From NCBI GenBank assembly GCA_027028505.1, contig JALVJE010000067.1, forward strand, positions 1 through 39,104: a DNA stretch of 39,104 nt. Direction: 5' to 3'. Within the stretch, counting starts at the first letter, position 1. Every line of letters begins with the position of its first letter. This DNA is from Bacteroidales bacterium. GTDB lineage: Bacteria > Bacteroidota > Bacteroidia > Bacteroidales > VadinHA17. The position numbers were made by a program, and so were the translations under genes. Shown piece after piece: positions 1-8,919 of the stretch. Below the pieces are notes generated by a model. It saw nothing but the letters and a program-made list of their open reading frames with translations. It had not been told where the DNA came from and made no database searches.

Positions 1-136
1 CGGCAGGACCGGCGACGGCCACTGCTGCTGCAGCAGGTTCGATGTTATATTCTTCCTTGAGAATATCTGCCAACTCATTTACTTCTTTTACTGTCAGATT
101 TACTAATTCTTCAGCAAGCTTTTTCAAATCAGCCAT
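1..136 (-). CDS. rplL: 50S ribosomal protein L7/L12, 5' part only (runs off the window edge)
   Basis: Minus-strand translation from the ATG at 136 gives [45 protein letters not shown], a typical L7/L12 N-terminus, directly after rplJ. Confidence 0.93.
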   Translation of the reverse strand, partial: MADLKKLAEELVNLTVKEVNELADILKEEYNIEPAAAAVAVAGPA

Positions 137-167
137 GGTTACAAAATTTTAATCGTTATTAACTTTT

Positions 168-689
168 TTAATTTTCTTTTTCACCTAATGTTTTCAATAC
201 TCCTGTGAGGATGTTGTTACCCGACTGCAGGGCAGACATCACGTTCTTCACGGGCGACTGCAGCAGCAGGATGATATCGCCGATGAGCTCTTCTTTCGAT
301 TTGAGCGAGGCGAGCATCTCCAGCTGGTCGTCACCGATATAAACGGATTCTTCCACATAAGCAGCCTTGAGAACGGGCTTCTCGTGACTTTTCCGGAAAT
401 CCTTGATCAGTTTTGCCGGAACATTGGCCACGTCGGTAAGCATCACGGAGGTGGGGTTCTTCAGCACGTCAAAGAGTTCCGAATAGTCCTTCTCCGCCTT
501 CTCGAGGGCTTTCTTCAACAGGGTATTTTTTACGACAATCAGTTTGATGTCCTTCTCAAAACATTTCCTCCTGAGGTCACTCGTATCGCCGGCATTCATG
601 GTTGAGATGTCGGTGAGATAGAGATGACCGCGGGAATTGATCTGTTCGGTCAGTGCATCAATGATCGCATTCTTTTCTTCCCTTGTCAT
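168..689 (-). CDS. rplJ: 50S ribosomal protein L10
   Basis: 173-aa ORF, L10-like; rplK-rplA-rplJ-rplL order. Confidence 0.96.
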   Translation of the reverse strand: MTREEKNAIIDALTEQINSRGHLYLTDISTMNAGDTSDLRRKCFEKDIKLIVVKNTLLKKALEKAEKDYSELFDVLKNPTSVMLTDVANVPAKLIKDFRKSHEKPVLKAAYVEESVYIGDDQLEMLASLKSKEELIGDIILLLQSPVKNVMSALQSGNNILTGVLKTLGEKEN

Positions 690-710
690 AATTCAATAAA
701 GGTTAAGCAT

Positions 711-1403
711 TTAGTCAATCGCTTTGGTATCCACCTTGATCCCGGGACTCATGGTACTGGAGAGGTAGATACTCTTGATATAGGTTCCTTTGGCGGCAGC
801 GGGTTTGAGTTTGTTGATCATCGAGATAAACTCGCGGGCATTTTCCGTGATCTTTTCGGCGTCAAAAGAGACCTTTCCGATCGCGGCATGGATGATACCG
901 TATTTGTCTACCTTGAAATCGATCTTACCCTGCTTGACTTCTTTCACGGCCTTTCCCACATCCATGGTAACCGTACCACTTTTGGGGTTAGGCATCAAGC
1001 CCCGCGGGCCAAGGATCCTTCCCAGCTGTCCAACCTTACCCATCACGGAAGGCATGGTGATGATCACATCCACATCGGTCCATCCTCCCTTGATCTTGTC
1101 GATGTATTCGTCGAGGCCGACATAGTCGGCGCCGGCGGCTTTGGCTTCCTCTTCCTTGTCGGGGGTACAGAGCACCAGCACTTTGGTCTCTTTACCGGTC
1201 CCGTGGGGAAGGGTCACTATGCCACGAACCATCTGGTTAGACTTTCTCGGGTCCACTCCTAAGCGCACGTCGATATCTACCGATGCATCGAAGTTTGTGG
1301 TGGTTATCTCCTTCACCAGCTCAGCTGCCTCGGATAGGCTGTATGGTTTCCCAGGTTCAAACTTCTCAAGAGCTTTCTTTCTGTGTTTTGTCAGTTTAGT
1401 CAT
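711..1403 (-). CDS. rplA: 50S ribosomal protein L1
   Basis: 230-aa ORF with L1 motifs ([15 protein letters not shown]). Confidence 0.97.
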   Translation of the reverse strand: MTKLTKHRKKALEKFEPGKPYSLSEAAELVKEITTTNFDASVDIDVRLGVDPRKSNQMVRGIVTLPHGTGKETKVLVLCTPDKEEEAKAAGADYVGLDEYIDKIKGGWTDVDVIITMPSVMGKVGQLGRILGPRGLMPNPKSGTVTMDVGKAVKEVKQGKIDFKVDKYGIIHAAIGKVSFDAEKITENAREFISMINKLKPAAAKGTYIKSIYLSSTMSPGIKVDTKAID

Positions 1404-1416
1404 TTTTCACTCTTCT

Positions 1417-1863
1417 TTATTGGTTGTTTCCCGGGAACTCACCCTGAATGGTGATCCCCATACTCCTGGCGGTGCCTGCTACCATTCGCATGGCAGACTC
1501 GACCGTAAAACAGTTCAGGTCGGACATCTTGGCTTCAGCGATGGCCCGTACCTGATCCCATGTAATGTTGGCCACCTTCGTCCTGTTGGGCTCAGGTGAT
1601 CCTGATTTCAGTTTGGCAGCTTCTTTGAGCTGCACAGCCACCGGCGGGGTCTTCGTGACAAAGTCAAACGACTTGTCGGAATACACCGTGATGACCACCG
1701 GGATCAGCTTGCCTGCCATCTCCTGTGTGCGTGCGTTGAACTGCTTGCAAAAGTCCATGATATTCACGCCTTTTGCGCCCAACGCAGGACCCACCGGAGG
1801 CGACGGGTTGGCCGCACCGCCACGGATCTGCAATTTGATTATTCCTGCGACTTCTTTTGCCAT
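1417..1863 (-). CDS. rplK: 50S ribosomal protein L11
   Basis: 148-aa [33 protein letters not shown]. Confidence 0.97.
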   Translation of the reverse strand: MAKEVAGIIKLQIRGGAANPSPPVGPALGAKGVNIMDFCKQFNARTQEMAGKLIPVVITVYSDKSFDFVTKTPPVAVQLKEAAKLKSGSPEPNRTKVANITWDQVRAIAEAKMSDLNCFTVESAMRMVAGTARSMGITIQGEFPGNNQ

Positions 1864-1963
1864 AATTCAGGATTTCTACATTCTGGTTATCAATCAAATC
1901 AACGCTGGATCGCTCAGGAAGCATTATGATTATTGCGATCAGGCTGATATTTTAAATTCACTT

Positions 1964-2518
1964 CTATTCTTTTTCCACCTGCATGAAGCTCAACTCCAGC
2001 GGGGTCTTTCTGCCGAAGATCTTCACCATCACCTTCAGCTTTTTCTTCTCTTCGTTCACCTCTTCGATCACGCCTGTAAAGCTGTTGAAGGGCCCGTCGA
2101 TCACTTTGACGGTCTCACCCACGAAGAAAGGCACATTGATCTCCTCCTCACTGCCGGCCAGCTCATCCACCTTGCCCAGGATGCGGTTGACCTCCGACTC
2201 GCGGAGCGGCTGCGGCGTCTCGTTTTTGCCGGCTTTCTCACCGAGAAAACCCAGCACATTGGGCACATTGACAAGGATGTGCGGCACCTCACCCACCAGA
2301 GCCGCCTCTACCAGGATATATCCGGGAAAGAAGTTCTTCTCTTTGCTGATCTTCTTCCCTGAACGGATCTGATAGACCTTTTCTGTGGGGATCAATACCT
2401 GGGAAATATAATCCTGGAGATGACGCCTGTTGATCTCAGCCTCTATATACTCCTTGACCTTTTTTTCTTTCCCGCTTATCGCCCGCAGCACATACCATTT
2501 CTTCTCCTGCTCAGCCAT
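1964..2518 (-). CDS. nusG: Transcription termination/antitermination protein NusG
   Basis: 184-aa ORF; NGN-like [19 protein letters not shown] and KOW-like [17 protein letters not shown]; next to secE. Confidence 0.95.
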   Translation of the reverse strand: MAEQEKKWYVLRAISGKEKKVKEYIEAEINRRHLQDYISQVLIPTEKVYQIRSGKKISKEKNFFPGYILVEAALVGEVPHILVNVPNVLGFLGEKAGKNETPQPLRESEVNRILGKVDELAGSEEEINVPFFVGETVKVIDGPFNSFTGVIEEVNEEKKKLKVMVKIFGRKTPLELSFMQVEKE

Positions 2519-2548
2519 GATGTTCCAATTCAGAACGGATCTCTTCCT

Positions 2549-2740
2549 TTAATAGAAAAGACCGTATAAAAAATTCATCAGATGTTCGAAAACAAAGTCC
2601 ATTACAAAAACAACAAGTCCGATGATGATGGCAGCGACCATCACGACAATGGAACTATTCTGCAACTCACTCCAGGTAGGCCATGTAACTTTATGGACCA
2701 GTTCATTGTAAGACTCGGTGACATAAGATTTAAAGCTCAT
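2549..2740 (-). CDS. secE: Preprotein translocase subunit SecE
   Basis: 63-aa single-TM protein with YVTESYNELVHKVTWPTWSELQ; upstream of nusG. Confidence 0.92.
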   Translation of the reverse strand: MSFKSYVTESYNELVHKVTWPTWSELQNSSIVVMVAAIIIGLVVFVMDFVFEHLMNFLYGLFY

Positions 2741-2835
2741 TTTTCTTCTCCTTACATCATTTGGCAGGCGCCTTTACCTGAAGGATCCCTCCGGGAGGTA
2801 ATGCCCTGTTGTTGTTTGGTTATCTGAAAACTTTG

Positions 2836-2908
2836 CACGGGAGGAGCGACTCGAACGCCCGACACCTGGTTTTGGAGACCAGTGCTCTACCAACTGAGCT
2901 ACACCCGT
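2836..2908 (-). tRNA. tRNA-Trp (CCA)
   Basis: Cloverleaf on minus strand: ACGGGTG TA GCTCAGTTGGTAGAGC ACTGGTCTCCAAAACCAGG...GGGCGTTCGAGTCGCTC CTCCCGT; anticodon CCA; no encoded CCA tail. Confidence 0.93.
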
Positions 2909-2926
2909 GTCAATGTTATGAAGATA

Positions 2927-2955
2927 GGAAAAGGGTGAGTGTATCACCCTTTTCC
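2927..2955 (-). terminator. Perfect 11-bp hairpin immediately downstream of tuf (terminator/attenuator/processing signal)
   Basis: GGAAAAGGGTG-agtgtat-CACCCTTTTCC between the tuf stop and tRNA-Trp; only a weak U-tract. Confidence 0.5.
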
Positions 2956-2974
2956 CGGGAGATTATTGCGGATC

Positions 2975-4162
2975 TTACTCAATGATCTCGGTCACCTGTC
3001 CTGCACCCACGGTGCGGCCGCCTTCACGGATGGCGAAACGCAGCCCCTGGTTCAGGGCAACAGGGTAGATCAGCTCAACGGTGATGGTCACGTTATCACC
3101 GGGCATGACCATTTCCGTTCCTTCGGGAAGGGTGATCTCACCGGTCACGTCGAGGGTCCTCAGATAGAACTGGGGACGGTACTTGTTGTGGAAGGGAGTA
3201 TGACGACCACCTTCTTCTTTTTTCAGCACGTATACCTCGGCCTTGAACTTGGTATGCGGAGTGATGGAACCGGGCTTGGCCAGCACCATACCTCTTTTGA
3301 TCTCTTTCTTGTCCACACCACGGAGCAGCAGACCCACGTTGTCGCCGGCTTCTCCTTCGTCGAGGATCTTACGGAACATCTCGACGCCGGTAACCACCGT
3401 CTTGCGCTTGTTGGCACCCAGACCGATCAGCTCAACCTCATCGCCTGTATGCACGACACCGGTCTCGATCCTTCCGGTAGCCACGGTACCACGACCTGTG
3501 ATGGAGAAAACGTCTTCCACGGGCATCAGGAAAGGCTTCTCCACGTCACGCGGAGGCACGGGGATGTACTCATCCACAGCGTCCATCAGCTCACGTACTT
3601 TTTCTTTCCATTTCTCCTCACCCTGCATAGCACCCAGAGCGGAACCGCGGATCACCGGGGTCTCATCGCCGTCATAGCCATAGAAATCGAGAAGTTCACG
3701 AACCTCCATCTCCACCAGCTCGATCAGCTCTTCATCGTCCACCAGGTCGACCTTGTTCAGGAAAACCACGATCTTGGGCACGTTCACCTGACGGGCCAGG
3801 AGGATATGCTCACGCGTCTGCGGCATGGGGCCGTCGGTGGCAGCCACCACCAGGATGGCACCGTCCATCTGGGCAGCACCCGTAACCATGTTCTTCACAT
3901 AGTCGGCATGACCGGGGCAGTCAACGTGTGCATAATGCCTTTTGTCGGTCTCGTATTCAACGTGTGCCGTGTTAATCGTTATACCTCTCTCTTTTTCCTC
4001 GGGAGCATTGTCAATAGAGTCGAAGTCTTTCACTTCGGCCAGCCCCTTCTCGGAAAGGACCATCGTAATGGCAGATGTTAATGTGGTTTTCCCGTGGTCG
4101 ACGTGACCGATGGTACCGATATTAACATGAGGTTTCGTCCGTTCGAATTTTTCTTTAGCCAT
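2975..4162 (-). CDS. tuf: Elongation factor Tu
   Basis: 395-aa ORF with GTPase motifs [21 protein letters not shown]. Confidence 0.99.
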   Translation of the reverse strand: MAKEKFERTKPHVNIGTIGHVDHGKTTLTSAITMVLSEKGLAEVKDFDSIDNAPEEKERGITINTAHVEYETDKRHYAHVDCPGHADYVKNMVTGAAQMDGAILVVAATDGPMPQTREHILLARQVNVPKIVVFLNKVDLVDDEELIELVEMEVRELLDFYGYDGDETPVIRGSALGAMQGEEKWKEKVRELMDAVDEYIPVPPRDVEKPFLMPVEDVFSITGRGTVATGRIETGVVHTGDEVELIGLGANKRKTVVTGVEMFRKILDEGEAGDNVGLLLRGVDKKEIKRGMVLAKPGSITPHTKFKAEVYVLKKEEGGRHTPFHNKYRPQFYLRTLDVTGEITLPEGTEMVMPGDNVTITVELIYPVALNQGLRFAIREGGRTVGAGQVTEIIE

Positions 4163-4228
4163 AATTTAAAAAATTAAATGTTCAATAATCTATTCTTCTT
4201 GTTTGTTATATATTATTAAAAAAAATTG

Positions 4229-4301
<73 letters not shown>

Positions 4302-4309
4302 TTACCCAG

Positions 4310-4382
4310 AGCGGGAGACGGAACTCGAATCCGCGACCCTCAGCTTGGAAGGCTGATGCTCTACCAACTGAGCTACTCCCGC
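4310..4382 (-). tRNA. tRNA-Gly (TCC)
   Basis: Minus-strand cloverleaf GCGGGAGTAGCTCAGTTGGTAGAGCATCAGCCTTCCAAGCTGAGG...CTCCCGC; anticodon TCC. Confidence 0.95.
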
Positions 4383-4423
4383 ATAACTTTACTCCAATAC
4401 CTTATGAAGAACGTTTCAACCTT

Positions 4424-4458
4424 CTCATCGCTCATCGCTCACCTCTCATCGCTCAAAA
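4424..4458. repeat. Short heptanucleotide array (CTCATCG-type, 5 units) in the tRNA-Tyr/tRNA-Gly spacer
   Basis: CTCATCG CTCATCG CTCACCT CTCATCG CTCAAAA read in 7-nt register. Confidence 0.8.
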
Positions 4459-4462
4459 AAAG

Positions 4463-4545
4463 TGGGGAGAGCAGGATTCGAACCTACGAAGGCATTCGCC
4501 AGCAGATTTACAGTCTGCCCCAGTTGACCGCTTTGGTATCTCCCC
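4463..4545 (-). tRNA. tRNA-Tyr (GTA)
   Basis: Minus-strand class II tRNA GGGGAGATACCAAAGCGGTCAACTGGGGCAGACTGTAAATCTGC...CTCCCC with long variable arm; anticodon GTA. Confidence 0.94.
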
Positions 4546-4570
4546 TTTATATCTTTCTTTTCCGTTCAGG

Positions 4571-4644
4571 AGCCGATGGAGGGATTCGAACCCACGACCT
4601 GCTGATTACAAATCAGCTGCTCTGACCAACTGAGCTACATCGGC
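4571..4644 (-). tRNA. tRNA-Thr (TGT)
   Basis: Minus-strand cloverleaf GCCGATGTAGCTCAGTTGGTCAGAGCAGCTGATTTGTAATCAGC...CATCGGC; anticodon TGT. Confidence 0.95.
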
Positions 4645-4694
4645 CTGTATCTCAAAGAACACCGACCCCCGGGACAGGCCCGAAAATCGGATTG

Positions 4695-4726
4695 CAAATG
4701 TAGAAAAAAACTATGGATATCACAAA
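4695..4726 (-). promoter_or_regulatory. Putative Bacteroidota sigma-ABfr type promoter for the tRNA-tuf operon
   Basis: On minus strand TTTG-N20-TACATTTG, matching the -33 TTTG / -7 TAnnTTTG consensus, upstream of tRNA-Thr(TGT). Confidence 0.7.
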
Positions 4727-4756
4727 AATAATACCACAATTTTTTTATACGGCTGT

Positions 4757-5056
4757 TCAAACCTTTCTGACTTTGTCTTTTTGTTTGGTTATCTGTTTCC
4801 TGAGAGCATCCACCACCTGGTCTGTTGCCTCCTCGAAAGTTTTGCATTGTTTCTTGGCAAAAAGAGAAGTCCGCGGCAACTCCAGTTTGATCTCCGTGAT
4901 CTTGTTGGCCTGAACATCCGACTTGTCCAGACGAAGAAAAACTTCGGCACTGATCAGGCTGTCATTCATGTGAGCCAGTTTGGAAACCTTCGTCTCAATA
5001 AAATCAAGCAATTTCTTATCTGCATCAAACTTCAGGGAATGGATCTGTATGTTCAT
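4757..5056 (-). CDS. hpf: Ribosome hibernation-promoting factor / RaiA family
   Basis: 99-aa ORF MNIQIHSLKFDADKKLLDFIETKVSKLAH..., HPF/RaiA-like; between xer and the tRNA cluster. Confidence 0.9.
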   Translation of the reverse strand: MNIQIHSLKFDADKKLLDFIETKVSKLAHMNDSLISAEVFLRLDKSDVQANKITEIKLELPRTSLFAKKQCKTFEEATDQVVDALRKQITKQKDKVRKV

Positions 5057-5074
5057 AATTGTTCCTCCTTCTTT

Positions 5075-5953
5075 TTATGCTCTGGGATGAGCCTGTTTAT
5101 ATACTTTTTTCAGTTTTTCAAAGGTACTGTGTGTATAGATCTGTGTAGCGGACAGGTTGGCGTGGCCCAGGATCTCCTTGATGGCATTGAGATCGGCGCC
5201 GCGGTTGAGCAGGTGCGTGGCGAAAGTATGCCGCAGCACATGTGGACTTTTCTTCGTCAGCGAGGTCACCAGTCCCAGGTACTTGTGGACCACTCTGTAC
5301 AATAAACGGGGATACATCTGTTTCCCTTTGGAGGTGACGAACAGCCAGGTCACTCCGGGGAACAACTCCCGCTTTATCTCCAGGTATGCTTCCAGTTTCT
5401 CTGCCAGCTCCGGCAGCAACGGTATCTGCCGCTGCTTGTTCCTTTTCCCGGTCACCCGGATGATCTTTTCGCCGAACCGCACATCTTCCTCGCGCAGACC
5501 GATGAGCTCAGCTCTTCGCATCCCTGTCCCGTACAACATTTCAATGATCATCTTGTTCCTTTGCCCCTCAAAATCATCCCCGAACTCCCAGCTATCCAGC
5601 AACTCACTTATCTCGTTCTCCCGTACGAAAGCCGGCAGGGGCTTGCCTGTCTTAGGCCCGCTGATCCCTGCTGTCGGATCGGCTTTCACTCCTTTCCGCT
5701 GCAAATACCTGTAAAATGACTTAAGGGAAGACAACTTGCGGTTCACACTCCGGGGAGAGATCCCCTCATCCATCAGGGCGATCATCCATGCTCTCACCTG
5801 CCTGTCGGTCACCTCCTCCCATCCGGGCCGGTGGTTCTCCTCTCCGAGAAAAGCAGCAAACTGCAGGATATCGTTACGGTAAGCATTTACCGTATGTTCA
5901 GAATATCTTTTCTGAAACCTTAGATAATCTATGTAATCGTTAAAAAATCGCAT
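5075..5953 (-). CDS. Tyrosine recombinase XerC/XerD family
   Basis: 292-aa ORF; catalytic motifs LYGTGMRRAELIGL, HVLRHTFATHLL, LGHANLSATQIYTH. Confidence 0.94.
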   Translation of the reverse strand: MRFFNDYIDYLRFQKRYSEHTVNAYRNDILQFAAFLGEENHRPGWEEVTDRQVRAWMIALMDEGISPRSVNRKLSSLKSFYRYLQRKGVKADPTAGISGPKTGKPLPAFVRENEISELLDSWEFGDDFEGQRNKMIIEMLYGTGMRRAELIGLREEDVRFGEKIIRVTGKRNKQRQIPLLPELAEKLEAYLEIKRELFPGVTWLFVTSKGKQMYPRLLYRVVHKYLGLVTSLTKKSPHVLRHTFATHLLNRGADLNAIKEILGHANLSATQIYTHSTFEKLKKVYKQAHPRA

Positions 5954-6041
5954 TTGTTACGGGAACGTTTTGAAGTTGAACTCAGAAAAAATACGGTCCA
6001 TGTGACCGCCAGGAACGTCCCGTAAGTATTAAAGCTGGTTT

Positions 6042-6233
6042 TCAGGCATCTTTCTGCTGCAGTTTTTGGATATATTCAGCATGTTTTTTGATCTCACGAC
6101 GCCGCACCGACGGCTTAATATAAGCCTGACGCTGACGCAACTCCCTCATTATACCGGTTTTTTCAAACTTTCGCTTATACTTTTTTAAAGCCCTTTCAAT
6201 GTTTTCGCCTTCTTTTACAGGTATTATGATCAT
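6042..6233 (-). CDS. rpsU: 30S ribosomal protein S21
   Basis: 63-aa basic ORF MIIIPVKEGENIERALKKYKRKFEKTGIMRELRQRQAYIKPSVRRR. Confidence 0.95.
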   Translation of the reverse strand: MIIIPVKEGENIERALKKYKRKFEKTGIMRELRQRQAYIKPSVRRREIKKHAEYIQKLQQKDA

Positions 6234-6336
6234 AGCTCTTTTTTTAAATGAGCCGCAAAGTTAAAAATTGGTTTTTTCTTTACAAAATTTATTTTCCTTT
6301 TGCTTTCAATATAAGAAAAAAACCTGAGAAAAGCAA

Positions 6337-7254
6337 TCATTTTTCCGGTCCTGTTTCAAGATAGGGAAACACGCGTCTGAAAGTCTTTTCAGGCAGCACA
6401 TGTTCCGTTCTCAGGACGTTCAGATCGCTGATCCTGCCAAAGTGTTCCCGGTAAAAGATCACTGCCCCGGCCTCCCGTCGGGAGAGATAAGGATGACGCG
6501 CGAGAGTATATTCATCACAGCTGTTCACATTGATCTTACGCACCTGCAGGGTATCTACCGTGATCCTCTTTTCGATCCTGTCATAGGTCAGGCTGTCCAG
6601 TCCATATACCTCCAGCAACTGCTCTTTGCGGGCAAACCCGCCCAGCAGGTTCCTGTACTTCACGATCCTGCGGGCCAGGAAAGGAGGAACGTCCGGCAGG
6701 CTATCCAGGGTTGCCGAATCGGCTGTATTGATCTCCACAAGGGTCAAAGAAACTGCTTCCCTCACAGCTTCCTCCTCTGAAGAAGGTAACGTATCCACCG
6801 GTATCTTCTCTTTCACCTGAATATAAGGGGAGATCCGGTCATACAGGGAATCGGTCATGCCATAGATCTTTTTCACATCCTCCTTTTTCCGGAAGACACC
6901 CCCTTTGCTTCGGTAGTTCATAAGGGTCCTGATCACACGGGGCGGGAGGGCCAGCTCATTCCATTCTTCCTTCGTCATGGTGTTGGGATCCCGCACGGGC
7001 GGAGGCTCTTTCAACTCCTTCAGGTCAGTGGACTGCATCCCGGCTCCTGTTGCCGCTTCGTGCTCAGCCGCAGGGTTTGCCTCCTCAGCAGGTAGCACCG
7101 CAGTGATCAGTGAATCAAATGCTCTTACCTCATCCTCCGGCAGGGGACGGACATGCCTCACATAGGCCAGCGCCAACAGCACCGCAAGGGTAAGCGCCAG
7201 GATGATAAGGGAAGCGATCCGCTCGCCCCGGGAAAAACGCAGGAACTCCTTCAA
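6337..7254 (-). CDS. Helix-hairpin-helix (ComEA-like) domain protein with N-terminal TM segment
   Basis: 305-aa ORF; N-terminal hydrophobic stretch; repeated HHH-like segments (LPPRVIRTLMNYRSKGGVFRKKEDVKKIYGM; LPDVPPFLARRIVKYRNLLGGFARKEQLLEVYGL). Confidence 0.8.
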   Translation of the reverse strand: MKEFLRFSRGERIASLIILALTLAVLLALAYVRHVRPLPEDEVRAFDSLITAVLPAEEANPAAEHEAATGAGMQSTDLKELKEPPPVRDPNTMTKEEWNELALPPRVIRTLMNYRSKGGVFRKKEDVKKIYGMTDSLYDRISPYIQVKEKIPVDTLPSSEEEAVREAVSLTLVEINTADSATLDSLPDVPPFLARRIVKYRNLLGGFARKEQLLEVYGLDSLTYDRIEKRITVDTLQVRKINVNSCDEYTLARHPYLSRREAGAVIFYREHFGRISDLNVLRTEHVLPEKTFRRVFPYLETGPEK

Positions 7255-7312
7255 GGCAGATCGTTTTTATACCTTTATAAATATAGGGGCTCTGTACTTC
7301 CGTTCCTTTTTT

Positions 7313-8662
7313 TCAGAGCCAGCCCAGACCGTTCATAAAAACCAGCGCGATGGCCAGAGGCGCTACAAAGCGTACCAGGAACATGAACACGGGCAGATAA
7401 GCAGTCCGGACCGATCCGTCGTTGGACAACTCGGCTTTCACCCTGCCGGGGCCCATGAACCACCCTACAAAGATCACGATGAAAAAGCCTCCCACCGGCA
7501 GCAGGATATTGGCTGTAGTAAAGTCGAGGATCCCGAAGAAATTCTGGTTCATCACATGCACGCCTCTGAACCAGCCCCACGAACCGGCAGCGAAAATACC
7601 CAGAATACCCACAGCCAGCGAGGCCAGCAAGGTCGCAGCTTTCCTGGAGATATTCAACTCTTCCGAGAAGAAGGCCACAATTACTTCCAGCACCGAGATG
7701 GTAGAAGTGAGGGCGGCAATGGCCAGCAACAGGAAGAAAATGATCGAGAAAATATACCCCCCCGGCATCTCCTGAAAGATCAGCGGGAGTGTCTTGAATA
7801 CAAGGCCGGTACCTTCGCCCGGTTCGATGCCGAATGCAAAAACGGCCGGGAAAATGGCGATTCCGGCCAGCACGGCAATGAGGGTATCGGCGAGGGTCAC
7901 GTTCAGGGCTGCATTGCCCAGCCTTTCCTTTTTATTGATATAGGATCCGTAAGTGATCAGGGTCCCCATACCGATACTCAGGGAGAAGAATCCCTGCCCC
8001 AGGGCCTCCAGGATGGTCTCGGCGGTGATCTTGGAAAAATCGGGCCGGAAAAGGAACTTCAATCCCTCAGCAGCCCCCGGCAGGGTGATGGCACGTATGT
8101 CCAGCACAATGATCAGGATGAACAGAAAGGGCATCAGGATCTTGGTGTATTTTTCGATCCCCTTGCGGATGCCGGACATGACGATCCAGGCCGTCATGAA
8201 CATAAAGATCAGGAACCAGAGGATGGGCCGGAAAGTGCCGCCGCGAAAGATATCGAACATGGCGGTGATCTCTGCGGAGGATTTTCCGCGGAAGCCGTTG
8301 AGGAGCGCCTGGTAAAGATATTCAAGGGTCCACCCGGCCACCACCGCGTAGAAAGCCAGGATCATAAAAGCGGCCGTGATCCCCATCAGGCCGACGAGAT
8401 ACCAGGGCCTCTCCGGCGCCAGACGGCGGAACGCCCCGTAAGGATTACGCTGTGTGCTGCGACCGATGGTAAACTCCGAGAGCATCACCGGAATACCGAC
8501 CATCGCCACCAGGATCAAATAGATCAACAGGAAGATACCGCCACCGTTCTCTCCCAGCACATAAGGGAAACGCCATATATTCCCCAATCCTATTGCCGAT
8601 CCTGCCGCCGCAGCGATCACTCCGAAACGACTGCCGAAACTATCCCTCTGTTCTGTTTGCAT
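7313..8662 (-). CDS. Sodium-dependent transporter, SNF/NSS family
   Basis: 449-aa multi-TM ORF; SRFGVIAAAAGSAIGLGNIWRFPYVLGENGGGIFLLIYL is a hallmark of NSS N-termini. Confidence 0.94.
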   Translation of the reverse strand: MQTEQRDSFGSRFGVIAAAAGSAIGLGNIWRFPYVLGENGGGIFLLIYLILVAMVGIPVMLSEFTIGRSTQRNPYGAFRRLAPERPWYLVGLMGITAAFMILAFYAVVAGWTLEYLYQALLNGFRGKSSAEITAMFDIFRGGTFRPILWFLIFMFMTAWIVMSGIRKGIEKYTKILMPFLFILIIVLDIRAITLPGAAEGLKFLFRPDFSKITAETILEALGQGFFSLSIGMGTLITYGSYINKKERLGNAALNVTLADTLIAVLAGIAIFPAVFAFGIEPGEGTGLVFKTLPLIFQEMPGGYIFSIIFFLLLAIAALTSTISVLEVIVAFFSEELNISRKAATLLASLAVGILGIFAAGSWGWFRGVHVMNQNFFGILDFTTANILLPVGGFFIVIFVGWFMGPGRVKAELSNDGSVRTAYLPVFMFLVRFVAPLAIALVFMNGLGWL

Positions 8663-8738
8663 GGTGTTTTATTTTGGGGGCGAAAATTCGTAAAAAACAA
8701 TTATTTATCCAAACCGGTCTGTCTTCGTGCGTAAAAAA

Positions 8739-8769
8739 TTGGTGAAAAGTGCCGGTTGTGTTATCTTTA
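8739..8769 (+). promoter_or_regulatory. Putative pyk promoter (weak match)
   Basis: TTG-N20-TATCTTTA; -7 box deviates from TAnnTTTG at the last base. Confidence 0.4.
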
Positions 8770-8884
8770 TCCCAGCTTACGCATTAGAAAGCCAGGTATG
8801 AGCTGAACGAATGCGTTAGCTGGGATCAACCCCTTTCAGCCAGGAAAAGCGCTTGCGATTTCCCATTGCTGATTTTGGGTTTAC
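8769..8884. repeat. Dispersed composite palindromic element, copy 1 (module A 8769-8826, module B about 8845-8884)
   Basis: ATCCCAGCTTACGCATT...AATGCGTTAGCTGGGAT inverted repeat, then GGAAAAGCGCTTGCGATTTCCCATTGCTGATTTTGGGTTTA shared with copy 2. Confidence 0.85.
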
Positions 8885-8919
8885 TTTTTTTTAGATCGTA
8901 ATCCGTTAATCTTTCCGTC

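Noticed and set aside
2939-4081. 380-aa plus-strand ORF antisense to tuf
   Set aside because: Shadow ORF of the highly conserved EF-Tu coding sequence; no recognisable protein features.
5075-5953. Xer recombinase as an integron or genomic-island integrase
   Set aside because: It sits in a conserved housekeeping context (rpsU-xer-hpf-tRNA-tuf) with no attC sites, att duplication or cargo genes; most likely chromosomal XerC/D.
7202-8734. 510-aa plus-strand ORF, longer than the opposing ORF
   Set aside because: Antisense to a clear SNF-family transporter; composition (Q/H/D/E/G rich, low hydrophobicity) is typical of shadow ORFs.
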